From contig JAATEW010000192.1 of assembly GCA_015655535.1 (NCBI GenBank), positions 1 to 18,045 of the forward strand: a stretch of 18,045 bases of DNA. The letters run 5' to 3'. The notes under the pieces were generated by a model that ran no database searches, had not been told where the DNA came from, and worked only from the letters and a program-made list of their open reading frames with translations. The number at the start of each line of letters is the position of its first letter. Position 1 is the stretch's first letter. The translations under genes were made by a program, and so were the position numbers. Origin of the DNA: Hyphomicrobiales bacterium (GTDB lineage: Bacteria; Pseudomonadota; Alphaproteobacteria; Rhizobiales; Beijerinckiaceae). This document shows, one piece after another, positions 1 to 6,083 of this stretch.

Positions 1-1025
1 CCGGTGCCCTTGAACTCCTCGAAGATCACCTCGTCCATGCGGCTGCCGGTGTCGATCAGGGCCGTCGCGATGATGGTGAGCGAGCCGCCCTCTTCGATGT
101 TGCGCGCCGCGCCGAAGAAGCGCTTCGGCCGCTGCAAGGCGTTGGCGTCGACGCCGCCGGTCAGCACTTTGCCGGAAGACGGTACGACGGTGTTATAGGC
201 GCGGCCAAGCCGCGTGATGGAATCGAGCAGGATCACGACATCGCGGCCATGTTCGACCAGGCGCTTCGCCTTTTCGATCACCATTTCGGCGACCTGCACA
301 TGGCGCACGGCCGGCTCATCAAAGGTCGAGGAGACCACCTCACCATGCACCGAGCGCTGCATATCGGTGACTTCCTCCGGCCGTTCATCGATCAGAAGAA
401 CGATCAGATAGCATTCCGGATGATTGGCCGTCACCGCTTGCGCAATATTCTGCAAAAGCACGGTCTTGCCAGTGCGCGGCGGCGCGACGATCAAAGCGCG
501 CTGGCCCTTGCCGATCGGCGCGACGATGTCGATCACGCGGGCTGACAGATCCTTCTTGGTTGGATCATCGATTTCGAGCTTCAGCCGCTGATCGGGATAG
601 AGCGGCGTCAGATTGTCGAAATGGACCTTATGGCGGATTTTTTCGGGGTCTTCGAAATTGATCGTATTAACCTTCAGAAGCGCGAAATAGCGTTCGCCTT
701 CCTTGGGGCTGCGGATCAAGCCTTCGACCGTGTCGCCGGTGCGCAAGCCGAAGCGCCGGATCTGGGACGGCGAGACATAAATATCGTCCGGGCCTGCGAG
801 ATAATTGGCCTCGGGCGAGCGCAAAAAGCCGAAACCGTCTTGCAGGACTTCGATCACGCCCTCGCCGACGATCTCGATTTCGCGGCTGGCCAGTTGCTTG
901 AGAATGGCAAACAATAATTCCTGTTTGCGCATGATGGAGGCATTTTCGACCTCATGCTCTTCGGCAAAAGCAAGCAATTCGGTCGGTGACTTGAGCTTCA
1001 AGTCTTGAAGTTTAATTTCCCGCAT
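1..1025 (-). CDS. rho: Transcription termination factor Rho (3' end outside window)
   Basis: Hexameric RNA-binding ATPase that ends transcription by translocating along untranslated RNA. Reading back from an ATG at 1023-1025 gives 341 codons without a stop up to the window edge; the family has about 420 residues, so roughly the last 80 are missing. The N-terminal helical and cold-shock RNA-binding region comes first (MREIKLQDLK, then EVLQDGFGFLRSPEANYL at about residues 60-75). The ATPase core shows the Walker A motif APPRTGKT at about 181-188 and the Walker B stretch VVILLDSITRLGRAYN at about 262-277, followed by the Q/R-loop region VPSSGKVLTGGVDANALQ. The gene lies downstream of hemE-hemJ on the same strand but has its own likely promoter and a leader of about 140 nt. 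In many alphaproteobacteria rho sits beside hemE next to the chromosome origin, as here. Identity is certain from these motifs. Confidence 0.98.
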   Translation of the reverse strand, partial: MREIKLQDLKLKSPTELLAFAEEHEVENASIMRKQELLFAILKQLASREIEIVGEGVIEVLQDGFGFLRSPEANYLAGPDDIYVSPSQIRRFGLRTGDTVEGLIRSPKEGERYFALLKVNTINFEDPEKIRHKVHFDNLTPLYPDQRLKLEIDDPTKKDLSARVIDIVAPIGKGQRALIVAPPRTGKTVLLQNIAQAVTANHPECYLIVLLIDERPEEVTDMQRSVHGEVVSSTFDEPAVRHVQVAEMVIEKAKRLVEHGRDVVILLDSITRLGRAYNTVVPSSGKVLTGGVDANALQRPKRFFGAARNIEEGGSLTIIATALIDTGSRMDEVIFEEFKGT

Positions 1026-1169
1026 CGGGATTTAGTCCTTGGAAAACGCACGATCCGTGTCGTGCAAGGCAGGCGGCCCTGGATTGGCGGGCCTAAAAGG
1101 AGGTGGGATTGTTCTTGCGGCGCTCGAAACGCGCCTGCTCAACGCCAGTACCTGCGAGGAGAGATCTTA

Positions 1170-1198
1170 AAGATAGATCGAATCAGGCCTTTTGACAA
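1170..1198 (-). promoter_or_regulatory. Probable sigma-70 type promoter for rho
   Basis: On the minus strand TTGTCA (1193-1198) is followed after exactly 17 nt by TATCTT (1170-1175). That is 5/6 and 4/6 to the consensus hexamers with ideal spacing. Initiation near 1163 would give a leader of about 138 nt before the rho ATG. Rho genes in other bacteria are autoregulated through their leader, so a long untranslated leader is plausible, but I see no diagnostic structure in it. Inferred from sequence match only. Confidence 0.45.
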
Positions 1199-1235
1199 CC
1201 TCGTCCCATCAATCTTACGGATTCTCCCCGGTTTT

Positions 1236-1670
1236 TCAGAATGGTTTCAAGACGACCAGGATGACGATCAAAATCAACAAAAGCGTCGGAATTTCGTTGA
1301 TCACCCGGTAGAATTCCGGCGAATGGCCGATCTTTCCCGTGGCGAAATCCTTGCGGGTCTTGCCCAGAAATCCATGCAACCCGCTCAGCCCCAAGACCAA
1401 GAGAAGCTTGGCATAGATCCAGCCGCTCGACTCGAAAAATCCGCCATTGATGGCGAGATAGAGCCCGCTTGCCCATGTGGCGAGCATCGCCGGCAGCATG
1501 ATGATCCGTTGAAGCCGAAGCTCCATCACCTTGAATGTTTCGGCTTGCGGCGAGGCAGCGCCAGCCTCGGCATGATAGACGAAGAGCCGCGGGAGATAAA
1601 AAAGCCCGACCATCCAGGAAATCAACGAGACGATGTGCAAAATCTTGACCCAAGAGTAAGCGACGTCCAT
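1236..1670 (-). CDS. hemJ: HemJ-type protoporphyrinogen IX oxidase, membrane protein
   Basis: A 144-residue integral membrane protein of the HemJ (UPF0093) family, which oxidises protoporphyrinogen IX to protoporphyrin IX, the penultimate step of haem synthesis, in bacteria lacking HemG/HemY. Four hydrophobic segments are visible at about residues 10-30, 53-73, 85-102 and 125-143. The family landmarks are the early histidine in VKILHIVS (H12), LPRLFVYHAE (26-35) and the lysine of IYAKLLLVLGLSGLHGF (K88). The ATG at 1668-1670 follows the hemE stop by only 3 nt, and the end of hemE supplies a GGAAGG ribosome-binding sequence, so the two are co-transcribed and translationally linked. The pairing of two haem-pathway genes supports the call over a generic CopD-like protein. 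Length is normal for the family. Confidence 0.93.
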   Translation of the reverse strand: MDVAYSWVKILHIVSLISWMVGLFYLPRLFVYHAEAGAASPQAETFKVMELRLQRIIMLPAMLATWASGLYLAINGGFFESSGWIYAKLLLVLGLSGLHGFLGKTRKDFATGKIGHSPEFYRVINEIPTLLLILIVILVVLKPF

Positions 1671-1673
1671 CCC

Positions 1674-2723
1674 TCAGCCTTCCGATCTCACGATTTTCAA
1701 TAAGCGTTCGATGTGCTCAATGAGTGTTTCGGGCAAAATTCCATGTCCGAGGTTGAAAATATGCGGCCGGCCGGCAAAGGCCTTGAGGATATGCCGCGTT
1801 GCATCCTCTAAAGCTTTTCCACCGGCGACAAGCGCCAAGGGATCGAGATTGCCCTGTAAAATAACCTTCTGATCGATCGCAGCCGCCGCCCAGAGGGGAT
1901 CAACTGCCGTGTCGAGGCCGAGAGCCTCCACTCCGCTACCGGCCGCGAAAGAAGCCAGCCGTGACCCGATTCCACGCGGAAAAGCGATGATCCGGATGCC
2001 AGAGTGTCTTGCGCGTAATCCATCCACGATGGCTTTGACCGGCGCAAGACACCAGTCTTCAAATTCATGCGCCGGCAGGACGCCCGCCCAGGAGTCGAAA
2101 ATCTGGACGGCTTCGACACCTGCCTCGACCTGTGCCGACAGATAATCGATCGAGGCCAAAACCAGGAGATCGATCAAGCTCTGAAAGAGATCCTTGTGAC
2201 GATAGGCGAAGAGCCGGGCGGGTGCCTGATCGGGCGTGCCTTTACCTGCGATCATATAGGAGGCAACCGTCCAAGGTGCGCCGCAAAAGCCGATGAAGGC
2301 CGTCTCAGGCGGGAGCGCCGATTTGACCCGATCGATCGTCTCGAAAACGGGTGCGAGCTTTTGAAGATCGATCCTCGGATGGAGTTTGGCGATATCCTCC
2401 GCCGTTTCCAAAGGATCGAGCCTTGGACCTTCGCCCGACTCGAAACTGACCTTTTGTCCCAAAGCATCCGGAACCACGAGAATATCGGAAAAGAGAATGG
2501 CCGCATCGAAGCCGAAGCGCCTGATCGGTTGCAAAGTGGCTTCCGCTGCGAGCCTCGGCGTGTAGCAGAAATCGAGAAATGAAGCCGCAGTGGCGCGAAT
2601 CTGGCGATATTCCGGCAGATAACGTCCGGCCTGCCGCATCAGCCAGACAGGTGGCGGTGAGACGATCTTACGATCAAAGACATCGTTGAAAGGCTTGGCC
2701 TTGATGAGAGGAGATGGCTCCAA
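1674..2723 (-). CDS. hemE: Uroporphyrinogen decarboxylase
   Basis: Converts uroporphyrinogen III to coproporphyrinogen III by four decarboxylations; cytoplasmic, haem pathway. The 349-residue product has the family signature WLMRQAGRYLPEYR at residues 27-40, whose arginines bind substrate carboxylates, and the catalytic aspartate in ILFSDILVVPDALG (D80). Further landmarks are GFCGAPWTVASYM and, near the C-terminus, FNLGHGILPETLIEHI. The start is unusual: the only start in frame before the signature is TTG at 2721-2723, because a TGA lies three codons upstream (2730-2732) and no ATG or GTG follows before residue 29. An AAAGG sequence lies about 12 nt upstream. hemE is the leftmost gene transcribed away from the 2724-3054 gap, the same position it holds beside the origin in Caulobacter and Sinorhizobium. 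hemJ follows after 3 nt. Confidence 0.97.
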   Translation of the reverse strand: MEPSPLIKAKPFNDVFDRKIVSPPPVWLMRQAGRYLPEYRQIRATAASFLDFCYTPRLAAEATLQPIRRFGFDAAILFSDILVVPDALGQKVSFESGEGPRLDPLETAEDIAKLHPRIDLQKLAPVFETIDRVKSALPPETAFIGFCGAPWTVASYMIAGKGTPDQAPARLFAYRHKDLFQSLIDLLVLASIDYLSAQVEAGVEAVQIFDSWAGVLPAHEFEDWCLAPVKAIVDGLRARHSGIRIIAFPRGIGSRLASFAAGSGVEALGLDTAVDPLWAAAAIDQKVILQGNLDPLALVAGGKALEDATRHILKAFAGRPHIFNLGHGILPETLIEHIERLLKIVRSEG

Positions 2724-2741
2724 ACCTATTCAAACCTTTTT

Positions 2742-2754
2742 GAATCTTTGAATC
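2742..2754. promoter_or_regulatory. Two adjacent GANTC (CcrM methylation) sites in a short direct repeat
   Basis: GAATC occurs at 2742-2746 and again at 2750-2754, inside a tandem TTTGAATC repeat about 20-30 bp upstream of the hemE start. GANTC is the target of the cell-cycle methyltransferase CcrM of alphaproteobacteria. A third copy, GATTC, lies at 2946-2950. Clustering in an origin region and near the hemE promoter resembles Caulobacter. The sites are seen directly; methylation control is inferred. Confidence 0.5.
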
Positions 2755-2863
2755 TGTGTCTGTTAAGGCTTGGCGTTGGATTACCCTTATTCCAGCCCAT
2801 GCACAATTTAGGATCTGAGCCGGGCTTATCCCTGTTTTTCACCGCGACCGGTCGCCGGCTAAA

Positions 2864-2884
2864 TGGTTAACAAAGTCTTAACCA
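2864..2884. promoter_or_regulatory. CtrA-type binding site in the putative origin
   Basis: TTAA (2867-2870), 7 nt, TTAA (2878-2881), then CC: an exact match to the CtrA full-site consensus TTAA-N7-TTAA. It is also a dyad, TGGTTAA and TTAACCA around CAAAGTC. In Caulobacter CtrA binds several such sites in the origin to block re-initiation and regulate the hemE-side promoter. Only one full site is seen here, so regulation would be simpler. Confidence 0.65.
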
Positions 2885-2985
2885 ATTCAAAGCTCAAGCT
2901 TGGATCATCAACTGTCACAGTCACATCCAGGGCATTTACGCCCTTGATTCACATCAATCCCAAGGCTGAAGCTTGTATTCGTGCT

Positions 2986-2994
2986 TGTGGACTA
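2986..2994 (-). promoter_or_regulatory. Weak DnaA-box-like sequence
   Basis: The minus strand reads TAGTCCACA, 7/9 to TTATCCACA and 7/9 to the Caulobacter G-box TGATCCACA. The intact CCACA core is the best part of the match. It would be dismissed alone, but it lies within 70 bp of two other candidate boxes. Confidence 0.3.
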
Positions 2995-3004
2995 AAGGCG
3001 GCAT

Positions 3005-3013
3005 TTATCCCCG
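3005..3013 (+). promoter_or_regulatory. DnaA-box-like sequence (weak, TTATCCCCG)
   Basis: TTATCCCCG is 7/9 to TTATCCACA. It resembles the degenerate weak boxes described in the Caulobacter origin, where TCCCC replaces TCCAC. It has the same orientation as the stronger box 40 bp downstream (3045). Confidence 0.35.
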
Positions 3014-3044
3014 CAGTGGGTTTGGGCTTGAGCCGCCATCCGTT

Positions 3045-3053
3045 TTATCCACC
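3045..3053 (+). promoter_or_regulatory. DnaA box (TTATCCACC), origin edge
   Basis: TTATCCACC matches the DnaA consensus TTATCCACA at 8 of 9 positions, the best match in the gap. It ends 1 bp before the ATG at 3055, so DnaA bound here could also affect ppsR expression if the promoter is nearby. Confidence 0.5.
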
Positions 3054-3054
3054 A

Positions 3055-3939
3055 ATGTCCCCTGTTCTCCCGATCCCGCCGGGAGAACGGACGCGGGGTA
3101 AAAGATTGGGCCGCAGCTATTTCCATCTTCATCTCGTCTCCGATGCGACGGGCGAGACTTTGATCGCAGTCAGCCGGGCCGCGGCGGCGCAATATCAAGG
3201 CGTCTCCTCGATCGAGCATATATATCCTTTGGTGCGGTCGAAGGCGCAGCTCGATAAGGCCATCGCCGAGATCGAGGCCGCACCTGGCATGGTGCTTTTC
3301 ACTTTGGTCGATCAAGAACTGTCGCAAGGCCTCGAGGAGGCCTGCAAGAGGATCGGCGCGCCTTGTCTTTCGATCCTGCAGCCGATCCTCAATCTCTTCC
3401 AATCCTATATCGGCATGGAATCAACGCCGCGGCCCGGCGCACAACATATGTTGAATGCCGAATATTTCCGCCGGATCGATGCTTTGAATTACACCGTGCT
3501 GCATGACGATGGTCAGCAGGTCGATGAATATGAGGAAGCCGATGTGCTGCTGATCGGCGTCAGCCGGACGTCTAAGACGCCGACGAGCATCTATCTCGCC
3601 AATCGCGGCATCAAGACCGCCAATATTCCGCTTGTTCCGAATGTCCCGCTGCCGCCGGTGCTGCGGAAATTGAAACATCCCTTGGTGGTCGGGCTTTTGG
3701 CTTCGCCGGAGCGGATCGTACAGATGCGCGAAAACAGGCTTTTGGCCTTGAATGCCGATTATGACTCGCTTTATGTGGACAGGCTTTCCGTGGCGGACGA
3801 GGTCGCGCAATCACGGCGGCTTTTTGCCGAATTGGGCTGGCCGACGATCGACGTCACCCGCCGCTCGATTGAGGAGACGGCAGCGGCCGTCATCGATCTT
3901 TACCGCGTCCATTCCATGAAATTCATCGCGCAGGCCTGA
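3055..3939 (+). CDS. ppsR: Pyruvate, phosphate dikinase / PEP synthase regulatory protein (DUF299)
   Basis: Bifunctional serine/threonine kinase and pyrophosphorylase that switches PPDK or PEP synthase off with ADP and on with phosphate. The N-terminal family block is RSYFHLHLVSDATGETL (residues about 19-35 from this start). The P-loop-like motif GVSRTSKTPTSIYLANRG lies at about 168-185, followed by NIPLVPNVPLPPVL and, near the end, the WPTIDVTRRSIEETAAAV block. Start choice is uncertain. ATG 3055 gives 294 aa; TTG 3106 gives 277 aa, closer to the usual length and beginning just before the conserved block; an ATG at 2863 would put 64 unconserved residues inside the presumed origin. None has a strong Shine-Dalgarno. 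The gene leads a packed operon (maf starts 3 nt after the stop) and is the equivalent of the gene on the same side of the origin in Caulobacter. Confidence 0.93.
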   Translation: MSPVLPIPPGERTRGKRLGRSYFHLHLVSDATGETLIAVSRAAAAQYQGVSSIEHIYPLVRSKAQLDKAIAEIEAAPGMVLFTLVDQELSQGLEEACKRIGAPCLSILQPILNLFQSYIGMESTPRPGAQHMLNAEYFRRIDALNYTVLHDDGQQVDEYEEADVLLIGVSRTSKTPTSIYLANRGIKTANIPLVPNVPLPPVLRKLKHPLVVGLLASPERIVQMRENRLLALNADYDSLYVDRLSVADEVAQSRRLFAELGWPTIDVTRRSIEETAAAVIDLYRVHSMKFIAQA

Positions 3940-3942
3940 GGC

Positions 3943-4569
3943 ATGTCCGGCTTGAAGGCTCTCTGGCAAAACCCTTTGCCCTTGGTTTTGGCGTCCAAAA
4001 GTGCGGCGCGGCAGGCACTTTTGACCTCAGCCGGCCTGCCGTTCGAGGCCGTCGATGCCAAGATCGACGAACGCGCGACCGAGGCTTCCCTTCTGGTGCG
4101 GAAAGCCGGCGCGGCCGAGGTCGCAGCACATTTGGCGCGAGCCAAGGCTTTGGCGGTGAGCGCGTTACGGCCAGAGCATCTCGTCATCGGCGCGGATCAG
4201 GTGCTTGATCTCGATGGACGGCTTTTCGCCAAGCCAAAAGACCTTGCCGAAGCCGTGCAACATCTGGCGCTTCTCTCCGGCCGCACGCATAACTTGCATT
4301 CGGCTTTCTGCGTTGCGAGAGGCGGCAAGATCCTGAAGGAAGATGCTCCGGTCGCGCGCCTCACCTGCCGGGTGTTGAGCGCCGCCTTCATCGAAGCTTA
4401 TGTGACAACGGCGGGCCCGGAGCTCTTGAACAGTGTTGGCGCCGGTGCCGTCGAAGGTCTTGGAATTCAGGTGCTTGAGCGGATCGAAGGCGATCATACG
4501 ACGATCATGGGCCTGCCGCTCATTCCCTTGCTGCAATTCCTGCGGGAAGAGGGCAGTCTTCTCGCATGA
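3943..4569 (+). CDS. maf: Maf-like nucleotide pyrophosphatase
   Basis: Maf/HAM1-fold house-cleaning enzyme that hydrolyses non-canonical or excess nucleoside triphosphates to the monophosphate and pyrophosphate. The 208 residues open with the Maf phosphate-binding block LVLASKSAARQALLTSAGLPF (residues 14-34) in a variant form; many Maf proteins have SxSPRR where this has SKSAAR. The catalytic aspartate lies in VIGADQVLDLDG (D85), with the KP..L..A...L..LSGR motif after it and NSVGAGAVEGLGIQVLERIEGD near the C-terminus. Whether it prefers dTTP/UTP or m7GTP cannot be told from what I see. ATG 3943 is 3 nt after the ppsR stop, and the stop overlaps the aroE start in ATGA. Confidence 0.93.
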   Translation: MSGLKALWQNPLPLVLASKSAARQALLTSAGLPFEAVDAKIDERATEASLLVRKAGAAEVAAHLARAKALAVSALRPEHLVIGADQVLDLDGRLFAKPKDLAEAVQHLALLSGRTHNLHSAFCVARGGKILKEDAPVARLTCRVLSAAFIEAYVTTAGPELLNSVGAGAVEGLGIQVLERIEGDHTTIMGLPLIPLLQFLREEGSLLA

Positions 4570-5411
4570 GCACCAATCCACCTTGCGCTTGCGTCATCGG
4601 CTGGCCGGTCAAGCATTCCCGCTCGCCTCTGATTCACACCTATTGGCTGGAGAAGCTTGGGATCGAGGGAAGCTATGGACGGGCCGAGGTCGCGCCGGCG
4701 GATTTTCCGAATTTCATCCGCAACCTCGCGGACAAAGGCTATCGCGGCGGCAATGTCACCCTGCCGCATAAGGAAATGGCCTATCAGCTCGCGACTCGCC
4801 GGACTGAGCGCGCCGAGCGCCTACAGGCTGTGAATACCCTGTGGATTGAAGGTGGGGAACTTTGGGGAGATAACACTGATATTACTGGGCTTCTTGACAG
4901 CTTGGATGCTGAAGCTAAAGGTTGGGATAAGACCGGGGGTAAAGCGGTGGTGCTTGGCGCGGGCGGCGCGGCGCGGGCAATTGTCCAAGCGCTTTTGCTG
5001 CGCAACATAAAAGAAATTTTAATCCTGAACCGCACGCAGGAGCGCGCTGAAGAATTGGCTCGCCTGTTTGGGTCTGGCGTGACGGCACGGCCTTGGCAGC
5101 AACTTGCAGAATGCCTGGCGGACGCCGATCTTCTTGTGAATACCACATCACTCGGCATGACAGGCCAACCGCTGCTCGATATCGATCTTTCAGGCCTGCC
5201 AAGCCATGCGGTGGTGGACGATATCGTCTATGTGCCGCTTGAGACACCTCTTCTCGCGCAAGCGCGCGCTCGCGGCCTGCGCTCTGTCGGCGGCCTTTCC
5301 ATGCTGCTGCATAAGGCGGTGCCCGGTTTCGAGCATTGGTTCGGGCAAAGGCCCGAAGTCACGCCGGAATTGCGCGCGCTGATCGAAGCCGACGTGATGA
5401 GCGCGAAATGA
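4566..5411 (+). CDS. aroE: Shikimate dehydrogenase (NADP+)
   Basis: Reduces 3-dehydroshikimate to shikimate in the chorismate pathway. The 281-residue enzyme has the shikimate-binding SRSP (18-21), the catalytic lysine in NVTLPHKE (K69), the DNTD motif (102-105) whose last Asp is catalytic, the NADP-binding GAGGAARAI (131-139) and the NRTxxRA motif (about 155-161) that reads the 2'-phosphate of NADP. The C-terminal GGLSMLLHKAVPGFEHWFG is also typical. ATG 4566 overlaps the maf stop by 4 bp and the gene overlaps coaE by 4 bp, indicating translational coupling. The stretch at about 4830-4960 uses many codons ending in A or T (GGT GGG GAA CTT, ACT GAT ATT ACT), unlike the surrounding G/C-ending codons, so part of the gene may have been exchanged by recombination. 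Confidence 0.97.
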   Translation: MSTNPPCACVIGWPVKHSRSPLIHTYWLEKLGIEGSYGRAEVAPADFPNFIRNLADKGYRGGNVTLPHKEMAYQLATRRTERAERLQAVNTLWIEGGELWGDNTDITGLLDSLDAEAKGWDKTGGKAVVLGAGGAARAIVQALLLRNIKEILILNRTQERAEELARLFGSGVTARPWQQLAECLADADLLVNTTSLGMTGQPLLDIDLSGLPSHAVVDDIVYVPLETPLLAQARARGLRSVGGLSMLLHKAVPGFEHWFGQRPEVTPELRALIEADVMSAK

Positions 5412-5998
5412 TCGTCCTCGGCCTTACCGGCTCGATCGGCATGGGCAAATCGACCACCGCGAACTTGTTTCGGGCCGAAGGGGCCGAGGTTTTCGACGCC
5501 GATGCAGCGGTACACGATCTTTACAGGGGTAAGGCCACTCCTTTGATCGAGGCCGCTTTTCCCGGCACGACCGAAGCTGGCGTCGTGAACCGGCAGCGCC
5601 TCGCTGAATGCGTTCTGGGCGATCCTGCTGCACTGCAACAATTGGAAGCGATCGTGCATCCCCTGGTCCGCGATGCCCGCGGAGAATTTTTGTGCAGTGC
5701 AAAAGAGCGCGGCCTGCCACTCGTGGTGCTCGATATCCCACTTTTGCTTGAGAACGCCGCCGACACGCCGGTCGATGCCGTGGTTTTGGTGACGGCGCCG
5801 GAAGCGGTGCAAAAGGAAAGATTGGCCCAGCGTCCCGGCATGACAGAGGCGCGATTGGGCGCCATATTGGCGCGTCAAATGCCGGATGCCGATAAGCGCA
5901 AGAAGGCTGATTTCATCATCGATACAAGTCTCGGCCTGGCTTCGGCGGAGGCCGAGGTCCGCGACATCTTACGGAAGCTGAATCCGGGAAAACAATGA
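5408..5998 (+). CDS. coaE: Dephospho-CoA kinase
   Basis: Phosphorylates the ribose 3'-OH of dephospho-CoA, the last step of coenzyme A synthesis; cytoplasmic P-loop kinase. From ATG 5408 the protein is 196 residues, normal for the family, and opens directly with the P-loop MIVLGLTGSIGMGKST. VFDADAAVHDLY follows at about 32-43, then the conserved IVHPLVR and the LDIPLLLEN block, and the lid QKERLAQRPGMTEARLGAILARQMP. An earlier in-frame ATG at 5336 would add 24 residues inside aroE; I reject it because the 5408 start overlaps the aroE stop as ATGA, as at the preceding junction, and puts the P-loop at the usual N-terminal position. The coaE-dnaQ pairing is common in alphaproteobacteria. Confidence 0.96.
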   Translation: MIVLGLTGSIGMGKSTTANLFRAEGAEVFDADAAVHDLYRGKATPLIEAAFPGTTEAGVVNRQRLAECVLGDPAALQQLEAIVHPLVRDARGEFLCSAKERGLPLVVLDIPLLLENAADTPVDAVVLVTAPEAVQKERLAQRPGMTEARLGAILARQMPDADKRKKADFIIDTSLGLASAEAEVRDILRKLNPGKQ

Positions 5999-6034
5999 GC
6001 TGCGGCTTTTCAGGATCACACTATTTTTGCTTAG

Positions 6035-6080
6035 CGCATGATCTTGTTTTGAAAAGTCTCCACCTTCCGGGGATTATGCG
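6035..6080. repeat. Degenerate dispersed palindromic element before dnaQ
   Basis: CGCATGATC at 6035-6043 pairs with GATTATGCG at 6072-6080 (one G-T mismatch), enclosing a core with GAAAAG and a CTCCACCTTCC segment. It resembles, from memory, a short palindrome scattered through intergenic regions of Bradyrhizobium and Beijerinckiaceae relatives (GCATGATC outer arm, GAAAA...TTTTC core). Its right arm runs up to the dnaQ start and contributes the CCGGGGA sequence that acts as ribosome-binding site. Confidence 0.5.
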
Positions 6081-6083
6081 GTG

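Larger units (their letters stand above)
2724..3054. other. oriC: Putative chromosomal replication origin (hemE-ppsR intergenic region)
   Basis: A 331-bp gap without a convincing gene between divergent hemE and ppsR. The same gene pair flanks the experimentally defined origin in Caulobacter crescentus, and hemE flanks that of Sinorhizobium meliloti. Seen here: an exact TTAA-N7-TTAA CtrA-type site (2867-2881); DnaA-box-like sequences at 3045-3053, 3005-3013 and 2986-2994, with weaker ones at 2826-2834 and 2787-2795; three GANTC sites (2742, 2750, 2946); and A/T-rich stretches at about 2728-2765 and 2860-2892 that could unwind. A perfect 12-bp palindrome GCGACCGGTCGC lies at 2844-2855 and an ACTGT-C-ACAGT dyad at 2911-2921. 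The open frame from 2863 into ppsR is treated as accidental. Origin function is inferred from synteny and motifs. The gap must also hold the hemE and ppsR promoters. Confidence 0.8.

Noticed and set aside
1005..1703. 232-codon open frame on the plus strand across rho leader and hemJ
   Set aside because: Covers hemJ on the opposite strand and has no recognisable domain. HemJ has matching membrane topology and an operon link to hemE.
2863..3054. N-terminal extension of PpsR starting at ATG 2863
   Set aside because: The 64 residues show no family similarity, lack a ribosome-binding site, and their DNA carries origin-type sites.
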